Notes under the pieces: model-generated
Databases searched by the model: none
Told to the model about the DNA's origin: nothing
The model's input: the letters and a program-made list of their open reading frames with translations, nothing else
In this document: piece after piece, positions 28,026-36,733 of the stretch
How the letters are laid out: each line of letters opens with the position of its first letter
Numbering within the stretch: the stretch's first letter is position 1
Assembly: GCF_014250515.1 (NCBI RefSeq)
Contig: NZ_CP060202.1
Coordinates: forward strand, 4,227,501 to 4,291,500
Length of the DNA: 64,000 nt
Direction: 5' to 3'
Source: Hymenobacter sediminicola
GTDB taxonomy: Bacteria > Bacteroidota > Bacteroidia > Cytophagales > Hymenobacteraceae
Position numbers and translations under genes: made by a program

Positions 28026-29060
28026 ATGCTGATTCCCATCCAGAACCTCTACTACCTGCTCTGCTACGCTTGGAATCGGTTGCCGGAGCGAGCAGAGCTT
28101 CTGGCCGTAGAAGCCGTCCCGTTTCATCGGCCGCTGGAACTGCTGGCTCATGTGCTACTGACTGGTACCCGACGGCTTTTGCAACAGGGCCTGCCGGTAG
28201 CCTACACAGAGCGCACGGAAGAACTGGCCGAGTTGCGCGGGCGCCTGCTGCTGGCGCCTACCTTGACGCAACAGCTGTTATCTAAAGGCCGGGCCGTGTG
28301 CCAGTTTGATGAACTAGGACCCGATACGCCCTTCAGCCAGCTACTGCTGGGCACCTTGCACCAACTGGCCCGCAGCCGTACACTGCCCATTGCCCTCCGC
28401 CACGACCTGAAGCTGACGCTACGCCGGTTTCCGGCTGCCATGGCGCCGCAGCCGCTTTCTGCATCCAGTCTGCGCGCGGTGCGCCGACTGCGGCCAACTG
28501 GGTTGTCGGCGTTTCTGCTGAATGTATGCGAGTTGATTTACCACAGTGCTCTGCCGTCGCCGGAGGCTACTGGCCGCCCCCGCTTCCGTGACTTTCGCCG
28601 CGACGAGGCGCTGATGGCGCGCCTGTTTGAGCAGTTTGTCCGCAACTTTTATCGTCTGGAGCAGCGCCGGTTTCGGGTGGCCTCGGAAGTCATTCAGTGG
28701 CAAGTGGAGGCCGAGTCGGCGGAAGCGCTGGCGCTGCTGCCCGCTATGGTTACGGATACGTCGCTGGAAGCGCCGGACCACAAAATCATCCTCGACACGA
28801 AGTACTATACCGCGGCACTTCGCACCCGCTACGACCAGCAAAAGCTGATTTCGCCCCACCTCTACCAACTCTACGCTTACCTCCAGAACCAGCCCACGCA
28901 GCCCGGCCAGCAGTTGGAAGGCATTCTGCTTTACCCGGCCGCCACGCAGTTTGTGGATGTACGCTACACCCTGGGCGGCCACCCCGTCCGCATTGTTACG
29001 GTAGACCTGGCGCAGCCCTGGCCACAGATTTCAGCGGCCCTGCTGGCGCTTCTGGATTGA
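28026..29060 (+). CDS. mcrC: McrC-like nuclease subunit of a type IV restriction system
   Basis: 344 residues, the usual McrC length. The N-terminus IPIQNLYYLLCYAWN is characteristic. The C-terminal PD-(D/E)xK nuclease shows Asp244 (MVTDTSL) and the core DTK at 257-259 (KIILDTKYY). The preceding LFEQFVRNFYR helix is typical too. McrC is activated by McrB on methylated or otherwise modified invading DNA and makes the double-strand break. The gene lies 2 bp after mcrB. Catalytic residues are intact, so the pair is predicted to be functional. The recognised modification cannot be deduced. Confidence 0.92.
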   Translation: MLIPIQNLYYLLCYAWNRLPERAELLAVEAVPFHRPLELLAHVLLTGTRRLLQQGLPVAYTERTEELAELRGRLLLAPTLTQQLLSKGRAVCQFDELGPDTPFSQLLLGTLHQLARSRTLPIALRHDLKLTLRRFPAAMAPQPLSASSLRAVRRLRPTGLSAFLLNVCELIYHSALPSPEATGRPRFRDFRRDEALMARLFEQFVRNFYRLEQRRFRVASEVIQWQVEAESAEALALLPAMVTDTSLEAPDHKIILDTKYYTAALRTRYDQQKLISPHLYQLYAYLQNQPTQPGQQLEGILLYPAATQFVDVRYTLGGHPVRIVTVDLAQPWPQISAALLALLD

Positions 29061-29196
29061 GAATTTCATAACATAGCAGGCAGTTTTCTGCATTTGTGCA
29101 GCCCCGCTACGTCAGTTGCGTCAGTAGGTTGCAATTCGGGGCTATTCTGCCTAAACTACCCCTCCGTTCCAACTCCATCACCAAACTTCTACTCTT

Positions 29197-30846
29197 TTGA
29201 AACGACGCGAATTTGTGGGCCTCACCGGCCTGGCAACCGGCGCCCTGTTCCTGCCCTCCATCCCGGGGTTGGCCAGCTCGCCCGTAGACCCGGCCCGCTT
29301 GCTTGAGGCCGTGGACCCGGCCATCAAGAAGCGCCTAGCTGATGCCGCTCTGAACGCCGCTAAATCTGCGGGTGCATCCTACGCCGACGTACGTATTGGG
29401 CGCTATCTGAATCAGAGCATTTTCACCCGCGAAAAGCAGGTGCAAAACATTGCCAGCGGAGAAAGCTATGGCGCAGGCATTCGGGTTATTGCCAATGGTA
29501 CCTGGGGCTTCGCGGCTACCAATACCGTAACGGAAGCCGGCATGGCCAAAGCTGCCCAACTGGCCGTGCAGATTGCCAAAGCCAACGCTAAAGTGCAGAA
29601 AGACCAGGTAAAACTGGCCCCGCAGAAAGGCTACGGCGAGGTATCCTGGAAAACCCCGATTGAGAAAAACTCTTTTGAGGTGCCCGTGAAGGAGAAGGTA
29701 GATCTGCTGCTAGCCGCCAACGCTAAAGCCTTGGACAATGGCGCTTCGTTCGTGAATTCGGCACTGTTCCAGATCAACGAGCAGAAGTATTTCGCCAGCA
29801 CCGACGGCTCCTACATCGACCAGGACATTCACCGTATCTGGCCCACGCTCGGCGTTACGGCCATTGACCGGACTACCGGCAAGTTCCGCACCCGGGAGGG
29901 CCTGAGCGCACCGATGGGCCTCGGCTACGAGTACCTCACGCCCAAAGCCGCCGACCGGATCAATGGGCCCGCCGGCACGGGCTTGGTGGGCTACCGCAAC
30001 TCCTACGACATGCTGGAAGATGCAGCTCTGGCTGCCAAACAGGCCAAGGAAAAGCTGACGGCAAAAAGCGTGGTGCCCGGCAAATACGACCTGGTGCTCG
30101 ACCCCAACCACCTAGGCCTGACCATTCACGAAAGCATCGGGCACGCGACGGAACTGGACCGCGTGCTGGGCTACGAAGCCAACTACGCCGGCACTTCGTT
30201 CGCCACGCTGGAGTGGAAGGCCAAGAACGCGCCGTACGGCTCCAAACTGGTGAATATTGTGGCCGACAAAACGCAGCCCGGCAGCCTCGGCGCCGTCGGC
30301 TACGATGATGAAGGAGTCAAAACCGGCCAGTGGGACATCATTAAAGAAGGTAAGCTGGTGGATTACCAGAAAACCCGCGACCAAGCGCACATCGTGAACC
30401 AGGACCACTCCGATGGGTGCTCCTATTCGCAGTCGTGGCAGGATGTGCAGTTCCAGCGCATGGCCAACATCAGCCTGCAGCCTGGCAAGGAGAAACTGAG
30501 CGTGGATGAAATGATCAGCAAGGTGGACAAGGGCATCTACATTGCCGGCCGCGGCTCGTTCTCCATCGACCAGCAGCGCTACAACTCGCAGTTTGGTGGC
30601 ACGGTGTTCTATGCCATCGAGAAAGGCAAGATTGCCGGTATGCTTGAAGACGTAGCCTACCAGACCAACACCGTAGAGTTCTGGAACAGCTGCGCCGCTA
30701 TCTGCGACCAGTCGGATTACCGGTTGTTCGGCTCGTTCTTCGATGGCAAAGGCCAGCCCAGCCAGGTTTCGGCGGTGAGCCACGGCTCCAGCACCACGCG
30801 CTTCAACGGCGTCAACGTTATCAACACGGCCCGCAAAATTGGTTGA
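29197..30846 (+). CDS. TldD-family metallopeptidase with Tat-like leader (copy 1)
   Basis: 549 residues, TTG start. The leader MKRREFVGLTGLATGALFLP carries twin arginines and a mild hydrophobic stretch, as in Tat substrates. The TldD zinc motif is HESIGH (311-316), and a Cys-rich NSCAAICD block near the C-terminus may supply the third ligand. TldD works with PmbA/TldE as a heterodimer that degrades unfolded or leader peptides. E. coli TldD is cytoplasmic, so export here would be unusual. pmbA copy 1 follows after 95 bp. HATELDR follows the zinc motif where copies 2 and 3 have HPLELDR. Confidence 0.92.
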   Translation: MKRREFVGLTGLATGALFLPSIPGLASSPVDPARLLEAVDPAIKKRLADAALNAAKSAGASYADVRIGRYLNQSIFTREKQVQNIASGESYGAGIRVIANGTWGFAATNTVTEAGMAKAAQLAVQIAKANAKVQKDQVKLAPQKGYGEVSWKTPIEKNSFEVPVKEKVDLLLAANAKALDNGASFVNSALFQINEQKYFASTDGSYIDQDIHRIWPTLGVTAIDRTTGKFRTREGLSAPMGLGYEYLTPKAADRINGPAGTGLVGYRNSYDMLEDAALAAKQAKEKLTAKSVVPGKYDLVLDPNHLGLTIHESIGHATELDRVLGYEANYAGTSFATLEWKAKNAPYGSKLVNIVADKTQPGSLGAVGYDDEGVKTGQWDIIKEGKLVDYQKTRDQAHIVNQDHSDGCSYSQSWQDVQFQRMANISLQPGKEKLSVDEMISKVDKGIYIAGRGSFSIDQQRYNSQFGGTVFYAIEKGKIAGMLEDVAYQTNTVEFWNSCAAICDQSDYRLFGSFFDGKGQPSQVSAVSHGSSTTRFNGVNVINTARKIG

Positions 30847-30941
30847 TGGGCCTCTGTGCCCTCTGCCCAGCCGCCTGACCCAGTTAGAGCCGGCTGGGCG
30901 CCCACCAGCATATCTAGTCATCCAAACTCAGCCCATCAACA

Positions 30942-32276
30942 ATGGCAATTCTTTCCCAGGATGAAGCCCAGGCCATCCTCAAAAAGGTCCTCAGCTTTTC
31001 TACCGCCGACGAGTGTGAAGTCACACTTAATGGTGAAACTGGCGGCAACGTCCGCTCAGCCCGTAACTCCATCAGCACCAGTGGCGCCGTCGATAATGTG
31101 AGCTTGGTAGTGGAGTCGCGCTTTGGCAAACGCTCCGGCGTGGCTACCTGCAATGAATTTGACGATGCTACATTGCGCCGTTGTGTGCAGCGGGCCGAAG
31201 AAATTGCGCGTCTCGCTCCCGAGAGCCCCGAATACATGCCGCTGCTGGGCCCGCAGCAGTACTCAGCCGCACCCCAGGCGTTTGCCAAAAGCACGGCCGG
31301 CATCACGCCCGACTACCGCGCCCAGCAGGTGGGGGCCAGCATGAAAATCTGCGACGAGAAGAAGCTGTCTTCGGCTGCTTTCCTGAATGATGAGGCCGGT
31401 TTCGTGGCCAAGCGCAACAGCAAAGGCTTGGAAGCCTACCAGCAGCTCACCAATCTGGAATTCAGCATTACGGTGCGCACGCCCGACGGCACCGGCTCCG
31501 GCTACGCTACCGCCGACTACAACGATTCCAGCAAGTTCGACGCCGCCGCCCTTACGCGCACTGCTGCCGATAAGGCCGCCATGTCGCGCAATGCCAAAGC
31601 ATTGGAGCCCGGCAAATACACCGTAATTCTGGAGCCGGCGGCCTTGGTTGCCAACTCCGATGCGTCGCTGCTGCAGGCACTGATGGGCGCTCTGGACGCC
31701 CGCAACGCCGACGAAGGACGCTCGTTCCTGAGCAAAAAAGGAGGCGGAAACAAGAAGGGCGAAAAGCTCTTCGACGAGCGGGTGACCATCTACTCCGACC
31801 CGACCATGCCCGAGGTGGCTACCCTGACGTTCTCCGGCGACGGACGGCCGCAGAAAAAGACCACCTGGATTGAGAAAGGTGTGGTAAAAAACCTCTACAC
31901 TTCGCGCTTCTGGGCCCAAAAAGCCGGTATTCCGGATCTGCCGCGCCCCAGCGGCTGGGTGATGGAAGGCGGCACGCAAAGCCTGCAGGACATGATCAAA
32001 GGCACGGCCAAAGGCATCCTCGTGACGCGCCTGTGGTACATCCGCCCCGTTGACCCGCAGACGCTGCTTTACACCGGCCTCACCCGCGACGGAACGTTCT
32101 ACATCGAGAACGGCAAGATCAAGCATCCGGTGAAGAACTTCCGCTTCAACGAGTCGCCGATTATCATGCTCAATAACCTGGAAGCCATTGGCAAGCCGGT
32201 GCGCGTGGGCGGCAACCTCGTTCCGCCGCTGAAAATCCGCGACTTCACCTTCACGAGCCTTTCCGACGCCGTGTAA
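30942..32276 (+). CDS. PmbA/TldE-family protein (copy 1)
   Basis: 444 residues beginning MAILSQDEAQAILKKVLSFS with no signal peptide. The family features are LVVESRFGKRSGVATCNEFD, RRCVQRAEEIARLAPE, the ARNADEGRSFLSKKGGGNKKGEKLF loop (as separate motifs), GTAKGILVTRLWYIRPVDPQTLLYTG and LTRDGTFYIENGKI. It has no HExxxH, as expected for the non-catalytic TldE partner. It forms a pair with the TldD copy just upstream and should be cotranscribed. Because it has no leader while its partner does, it is either cytoplasmic or exported by hitch-hiking. A terminator follows at 32296. Confidence 0.92.
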   Translation: MAILSQDEAQAILKKVLSFSTADECEVTLNGETGGNVRSARNSISTSGAVDNVSLVVESRFGKRSGVATCNEFDDATLRRCVQRAEEIARLAPESPEYMPLLGPQQYSAAPQAFAKSTAGITPDYRAQQVGASMKICDEKKLSSAAFLNDEAGFVAKRNSKGLEAYQQLTNLEFSITVRTPDGTGSGYATADYNDSSKFDAAALTRTAADKAAMSRNAKALEPGKYTVILEPAALVANSDASLLQALMGALDARNADEGRSFLSKKGGGNKKGEKLFDERVTIYSDPTMPEVATLTFSGDGRPQKKTTWIEKGVVKNLYTSRFWAQKAGIPDLPRPSGWVMEGGTQSLQDMIKGTAKGILVTRLWYIRPVDPQTLLYTGLTRDGTFYIENGKIKHPVKNFRFNESPIIMLNNLEAIGKPVRVGGNLVPPLKIRDFTFTSLSDAV

Positions 32277-32295
32277 CGTCTGGATTTATTTTCGG

Positions 32296-32344
32296 AATAA
32301 AACGGCGTCCTTCGGGTCGGAGGACGTCGTTTTATTTCTTTTTT
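32296..32344 (+). terminator. Terminator after pmbA copy 1
   Basis: 16-nt arms AATAAAACGGCGTCCT / AGGACGTCGTTTTATT (one G-T position) around a 9-nt loop, then a T-rich run to 32344. Confidence 0.88.
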
Positions 32345-32356
32345 AAATATATCCGC

Positions 32357-33049
32357 ATGAAGCAATTTCTTTACGCAACCGCTTTTCTACTGCCTTTCGC
32401 AAGCACTGCTCAGCAGCCTGACTCATCTGCTGCCGAAGCTTCTGCTAAGGCTGTATACCGCGAAAACAACTACGTATCCTTCCTACCCGGCACTATTCGT
32501 CTGCTCGATGGGCACCTTATTCAGGGGTATGTGCCCATCCCAACTATGTACCCCGGTATTGGCACTGACTTCATCTACTATCGGGCTCACCCTAAAAGCA
32601 AACCTAAGCCAAAGAAGCAGACGGTGGAAATTTCCCGGGTGCATAGCATAACGGCCGGAGCCCATTATTTAGAGACAATGTTGCTGCCTGACGGCTCCGA
32701 CGAACTATATGACCAAGAAATATTGGCTGAGCGGTTTGTGAATGGGCCGGTAGAAGTGTTTCTGCAGGCCGAAGCACAGAGCATACCGGTACCCATACCC
32801 GTGGCCGGCTCTATTTTGGGCGCGGCCATACCCTACACCAACAGCCACTTTTTCGTCCGGCGCAACGGCTTTCTGATGCAGGTATATCGGGGCTCCTTTA
32901 AAGAGGTGATGAGTCAGTATCTGCAGGACTACCCTGAGCTGGCTGCCAAGGTGCGGGCAGGCGAAAAAGACTATCACTACCGCAACATGATTTCTATTAT
33001 CACGGAGTTCAACGCTCATATCGGTAGTACCTCGGGCACTGGCCAATAA
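32357..33049 (+). CDS. Secreted protein of unknown function
   Basis: 230 residues. The signal peptide is MKQFLYATAFLLPFASTAQQ. The mature region has short beta-like stretches (VSFLPGTIRLLDGHLIQGYVPI, TVEISRVHSITAGAHYLETML), a hydrophobic segment IPVPIPVAGSILGAAIPY and a helical C-terminus (FKEVMSQYLQDYPELAAKV). Many similar Bacteroidetes proteins exist but I cannot name the family. It is inserted between pmbA copy 1 and the decayed pmbA fragment, starting 12 bp after a strong terminator, so it needs its own promoter. Confidence 0.8.
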   Translation: MKQFLYATAFLLPFASTAQQPDSSAAEASAKAVYRENNYVSFLPGTIRLLDGHLIQGYVPIPTMYPGIGTDFIYYRAHPKSKPKPKKQTVEISRVHSITAGAHYLETMLLPDGSDELYDQEILAERFVNGPVEVFLQAEAQSIPVPIPVAGSILGAAIPYTNSHFFVRRNGFLMQVYRGSFKEVMSQYLQDYPELAAKVRAGEKDYHYRNMISIITEFNAHIGSTSGTGQ

Positions 33050-33065
33050 GTGTTGCTAACGCTGA

Positions 33066-33166
33066 CATCATACCCATCAACTCGAAAGCCATTGGTAAGC
33101 CGGGGCCCGCTACCCTTTGTTCAACATCCGTGGCTTCTCTTTCATCAGCCTTCAGAAGCCGTGTAG
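33066..33166 (+). pseudogene. Decayed 3'-end fragment of a pmbA/tldE gene
   Basis: About 100 bp that align with the last 110 bp of pmbA copy 1 (32163-32275). Shared blocks are ATCAT, AAGCCATTGG, AAGCCGG, ATCCG-G-CTTC, TTCA--AGCCTT and a final GCCGTGTAG/A stop; small deletions break the frame. In copy 1 this encodes MLNNLEAIGKPV to TFTSLSDAV. It begins 17 bp after the stop of the secreted protein gene and ends 54 bp before tldD copy 2. It suggests that tldD copy 2 arose by a duplication that carried the end of an upstream pmbA. Confidence 0.72.
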
Positions 33167-33220
33167 CGCACAGCGCAATCTGTGCCACCCAACCCAACCT
33201 ATCTGAATACCCTTCTTCGT

Positions 33221-34873
33221 ATGAAAAGACGTGATTTTGTAGGCCTTACCGGCCTGGCCACTGGTGCCCTGTTTGTGCCCAGTATTCCGGGCTTCGGCAA
33301 CGGCACTAGCGTAGACACGCTGCGCCTGCTGGACGCAGCCGATGACCCAGCCATCAAGAAGCGCCTAGCCGATGCGGCTCTGAATGCTGCCAAAGCCGCC
33401 GGCGCCACCTACACCGATGTGCGCATCGGGCGCTACCTCAACCAGGGCGTGTTCACCCGCGAAAAGCAGGTACAGAACATCGTCAGCACGGAGAGCTACG
33501 GCGCGGGCATTCGGGTTATTGCCAACGGCACCTGGGGCTTTGCTTCCACCAACATCGTGACGGAGGCCGGCATGGCCAAAGCCGCCCAACTGGCCGTGCA
33601 GATTGCCAAGGCCAACTCGGTGGTGCAGAAGGAGAAGGTGCAGCTGGCCCCGCAGCAGGGGTTTGGCGAGGTGAGCTGGAAGGCTCCTATTCAGCAGAAC
33701 GCCTTCACAGTGCCCATCAAGGACAAAGTGGACCTGCTGCTGAATGCCAACGCCAAAGCGCTGGAAAATGGCGCTTCGTTCGTGAATTCGGTGCTGTTTC
33801 AGGTGAACGAGCAGAAGTATTTCGCCAGCACCGACGGCTCCTACATCGACCAGGACATTCACCGCATCTGGCCCACGTTCGGCGTCACGGCTATTGATAG
33901 AGCATCGGGCAAGTTCCGCTCACGCCAGGCCCTGAGCGCCCCGATGGGCCTTGGCTACGAGTACCTCATACCCAAGGCTGCCGACAAAATTGCCGGCCCG
34001 GCCGGCTCCGATGTGTTCGGCTACCGCAACAGCTACGACATGCTGGAGGACATTGTGCGCGCAACCAAGCAGGTGAAGGAAAAGCTGACCGCCAAGAGCG
34101 TGGTGCCCGGCAAATACGACCTGGTGCTTGACCCGCACCACCTGGGCCTCACAATTCACGAATCGGTAGGCCACCCGCTGGAGCTGGACCGCGTGCTGGG
34201 CTACGAGGCCAACTACGCCGGTACTTCCTTCGCGACGATGGAGTGGAAGGCTAAGGGTACGCCGTATGGCTCGAAGCAGGTCAATATCATAGCCGACAAG
34301 CTGCAGCCTGGCTCGCTGGGCGCGGTTGGTTACGACGATGAAGGCGTGAAAACCAAAGAGTGGGACCTGATAAAGGAAGGCAAGCTGGTGGACTACCAAA
34401 AAATCCGGGACCAGGCGCACATTGTGGGCCAGAAGGAGTCGGATGGCTGCTGCTACTCGCAGTCATGGCAGGATGTGCAGTTCCAGCGCATGGCCAACAT
34501 CAGCCTCAAGCCCAGCGCCACCAAAATGAGCGTAGACGACCTAGTGAAAGGCGTGGACAAAGGCATCTACATTGCCGGCAACGGTTCGTTCTCCATCGAC
34601 CAGCAGCGCTACAACTCGCAGTTCGGCGGGCAGGTGTTCTATGCCATCGACAAAGGCAAAATCACGGGCATGCTGGAAGATGTGGCCTACCAGACCAACA
34701 CGCTGGAGTTCTGGAACAGCTGCGCCGGCAGCTGCGACGCCTCCGACTATCGGTTTGCGGGCTTCTTCAACGACGGCAAGGGCCAGCCTTCGCAAAGCTC
34801 GGCCGTGAGCCACGGCTCCAGCACCACGCGCTTCAACGGCGTCAACGTCATCAACACGGCCCGCAAGATTTAG
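33221..34873 (+). CDS. TldD-family metallopeptidase with Tat-like leader (copy 2)
   Basis: 550 residues from ATG 33221; the frame is open to 33182 but MKRRDFVGLTGLATGALFVP is the clear leader. The zinc motif is HESVGHPLELDR (His313). It also has the conserved YDDEGVKTKEWDLIKEGK, SFSIDQQRYNSQFGG and SSTTRFNGVNVINTARKI blocks shared with copies 1 and 3. There is no intact pmbA directly next to it: a pmbA remnant lies upstream and tldD copy 3 downstream. It may pair with one of the two intact PmbA proteins. A terminator-like hairpin follows at 34898. Confidence 0.92.
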   Translation: MKRRDFVGLTGLATGALFVPSIPGFGNGTSVDTLRLLDAADDPAIKKRLADAALNAAKAAGATYTDVRIGRYLNQGVFTREKQVQNIVSTESYGAGIRVIANGTWGFASTNIVTEAGMAKAAQLAVQIAKANSVVQKEKVQLAPQQGFGEVSWKAPIQQNAFTVPIKDKVDLLLNANAKALENGASFVNSVLFQVNEQKYFASTDGSYIDQDIHRIWPTFGVTAIDRASGKFRSRQALSAPMGLGYEYLIPKAADKIAGPAGSDVFGYRNSYDMLEDIVRATKQVKEKLTAKSVVPGKYDLVLDPHHLGLTIHESVGHPLELDRVLGYEANYAGTSFATMEWKAKGTPYGSKQVNIIADKLQPGSLGAVGYDDEGVKTKEWDLIKEGKLVDYQKIRDQAHIVGQKESDGCCYSQSWQDVQFQRMANISLKPSATKMSVDDLVKGVDKGIYIAGNGSFSIDQQRYNSQFGGQVFYAIDKGKITGMLEDVAYQTNTLEFWNSCAGSCDASDYRFAGFFNDGKGQPSQSSAVSHGSSTTRFNGVNVINTARKI

Positions 34874-34897
34874 GCGCCGCTGATGCTGCTCATGCTA

Positions 34898-34935
34898 CAA
34901 CGGCCTGCTGGAATCTATCCGGCAGGCCGTTGCTT
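34898..34935 (+). terminator. Terminator after tldD copy 2
   Basis: 11-bp stem CAACGGCCTGC / GCAGGCCGTTG with an extra GGA/TCC pair in the loop, followed by CTTT only. Moderate strength. Confidence 0.7.
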
Positions 34936-35068
34936 TATCATCTGGTTTTTCTAATATTTATCAACCCTCCGCACAACCCTTACCGGCTATAGCGCATCTG
35001 TCGGTCGATTCTGCTTTGCGGCCCTGCCGGGCCCACTTTCTTTCTTATCACTTTTCACCCCAACCACC

Positions 35069-36715
35069 TTGAGAAGACGTGATTTTGTGGGGCTTACCGG
35101 TCTGGCGGCTGGGGGCCTGTTGCTCCCGAGCCTGCCCGGCATGGGTGGCATCTTCGTGGAGCCCGAACAGCTACTCGACGTCATCGACCCGGCCCTGAAG
35201 AAGCGGCTGGCCGATGCGGCCCTGAATGCGGCAAAGTCGGCCGGGGCCAGTTACACCGATGTGCGGATTGGACGCTACCTGAATCAGTACGTTTTCACGC
35301 GTGAGAAGCAGGTGCAGAACATTGTTAGCACGGAGAGTTTTGGGGCAGGCGTACGGGCGCTGGTAAACGGCGCCTGGGGATTTGCGGCCACCAATACCGT
35401 GACGGAGGCCGGCCTGGCGGAAGCCGCCCGCACCGCCGTAGCCATTGCCAAAGCCAACCAGAAGGTCCAGAAAGCCCCGGTGCAGCTGGCGCCACAGAAA
35501 GGCTACGGCGAGGTATCCTGGAAAACCCCGATTGAGAAGAACTTCTTTGAGGTGCCCGTGAAGGAAAAAGTGGACTTGCTGCTGGCCGCCAACGGCAAAG
35601 CCCTGGAAAACGGCGCTTCGTTCGTGAATTCGGCACTGTTCCAGATCAACGAGCAGAAGTATTTCGCCAGCACCGACGGCTCCTACATCGACCAAGACGT
35701 GCACCGCATCTGGCCCACGTTCGATGTGACGGTGGTAGACCGGACCACGGGCAAGTTCCGCTCGCGCGGCGCCATGGCCTCGCCGATGGGACTGGGCTAT
35801 GAGTACCTGACGCCCCGCGCCAGTGATAAAATGGCCGGCCCGCAGGGCACCAGTGTCATCGGCTACAAGCAGCGCTACGACATCCTGGAAGATGCTGCCC
35901 TGGCTGCTAAACAGGTGAAGGAAAAACTCACTTGCAAGAGCGTGGTACCCGGCAAGTACGACCTGGTGCTCGACCCGTCGCACCTGGGCCTCACGATTCA
36001 CGAATCGGTAGGCCATCCGTTGGAGCTGGACCGCGTGCTGGGCTACGAAGCCAACTATGCCGGTACCAGCTTCGCTACGCTGGAGTGGAAAGCCAAAGGC
36101 GCACCGTATGGGTCGAAGCTCGTGAACATTGTGGCCGACAAGCTGCAGCCCGGCTCGCTGGGTGCGGTGGGCTACGACGATGAAGGCGTGAAAACCAAAG
36201 AGTGGGACCTGATAAAGGAAGGCAAACTGGTGAACTATGAGAAGATTCGGGACCAGGCGCACATCGTGGGCCAGACCGAGTCGGATGGCTGCTGCTACGC
36301 CGACTCCTGGAGCAGCGTGCAGTTTCAGCGCATGCCCAACGTGAGCCTGCAGCCCGGCAAGGAGAAACTGAGCGTGGATGAGATGATCAGCAAGGTGGAC
36401 AAGGGCATCTACATTGCCGGCGAAGGCTCCTACTCCATCGACCAGCAGCGCTACAACTTCCAGTTCGGTGGCAAAGTCTTCTATGCCATTGAGAAAGGCA
36501 AAATCACGGGGATGATAGAGGACGTGGCCTACCAGGCCAACACGCAGGAATTCTGGAACAGCTGCGCCGCCATATGCGACGCCTCCGATTATCGGTTCTT
36601 GGGCACCTTCTTCGATGGCAAAGGCCAGCCCAGCCAGATATCCGCCGTGAGCCACGGCTCCAGCACCACGCGCTTCAACGGCGTCAACGTCATCAATACG
36701 GCCCGCAAAATTTAA
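35069..36715 (+). CDS. TldD-family metallopeptidase with Tat-like leader (copy 3)
   Basis: 548 residues, TTG start at 35069. The leader MRRRDFVGLTGLAAGGLLLP has three arginines in a row. The zinc motif is HESVGH (311-316) and the terminal NSCAAICDASDYRFLG block matches copy 1. Some stretches are almost identical in DNA to copy 1 (35496-35538 against 29625-29667, and 36355-36420 against 30480-30547). Others match copy 2 (36181-36230 against 34338-34387). Copy 3 is followed after 18 bp by pmbA copy 2, the tightest tldD-pmbA pair in the array. A long antisense frame over this gene is a codon-bias shadow. Confidence 0.92.
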   Translation: MRRRDFVGLTGLAAGGLLLPSLPGMGGIFVEPEQLLDVIDPALKKRLADAALNAAKSAGASYTDVRIGRYLNQYVFTREKQVQNIVSTESFGAGVRALVNGAWGFAATNTVTEAGLAEAARTAVAIAKANQKVQKAPVQLAPQKGYGEVSWKTPIEKNFFEVPVKEKVDLLLAANGKALENGASFVNSALFQINEQKYFASTDGSYIDQDVHRIWPTFDVTVVDRTTGKFRSRGAMASPMGLGYEYLTPRASDKMAGPQGTSVIGYKQRYDILEDAALAAKQVKEKLTCKSVVPGKYDLVLDPSHLGLTIHESVGHPLELDRVLGYEANYAGTSFATLEWKAKGAPYGSKLVNIVADKLQPGSLGAVGYDDEGVKTKEWDLIKEGKLVNYEKIRDQAHIVGQTESDGCCYADSWSSVQFQRMPNVSLQPGKEKLSVDEMISKVDKGIYIAGEGSYSIDQQRYNFQFGGKVFYAIEKGKITGMIEDVAYQANTQEFWNSCAAICDASDYRFLGTFFDGKGQPSQISAVSHGSSTTRFNGVNVINTARKI

Positions 36716-36733
36716 GTATTCAGCTCATTCACA

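Noticed and set aside
29061-29196. Promoter for tldD copy 1
   Set aside because: Only partial matches such as TGCATTTG and TAGGTTGC were found, none with proper spacing.
35171-36655. 494-residue open frame antisense to tldD copy 3
   Set aside because: Similar antisense frames cover tldD copies 1 and 2. They arise from GC-rich codon third positions; the sense strand has clear family motifs and the antisense protein has none.
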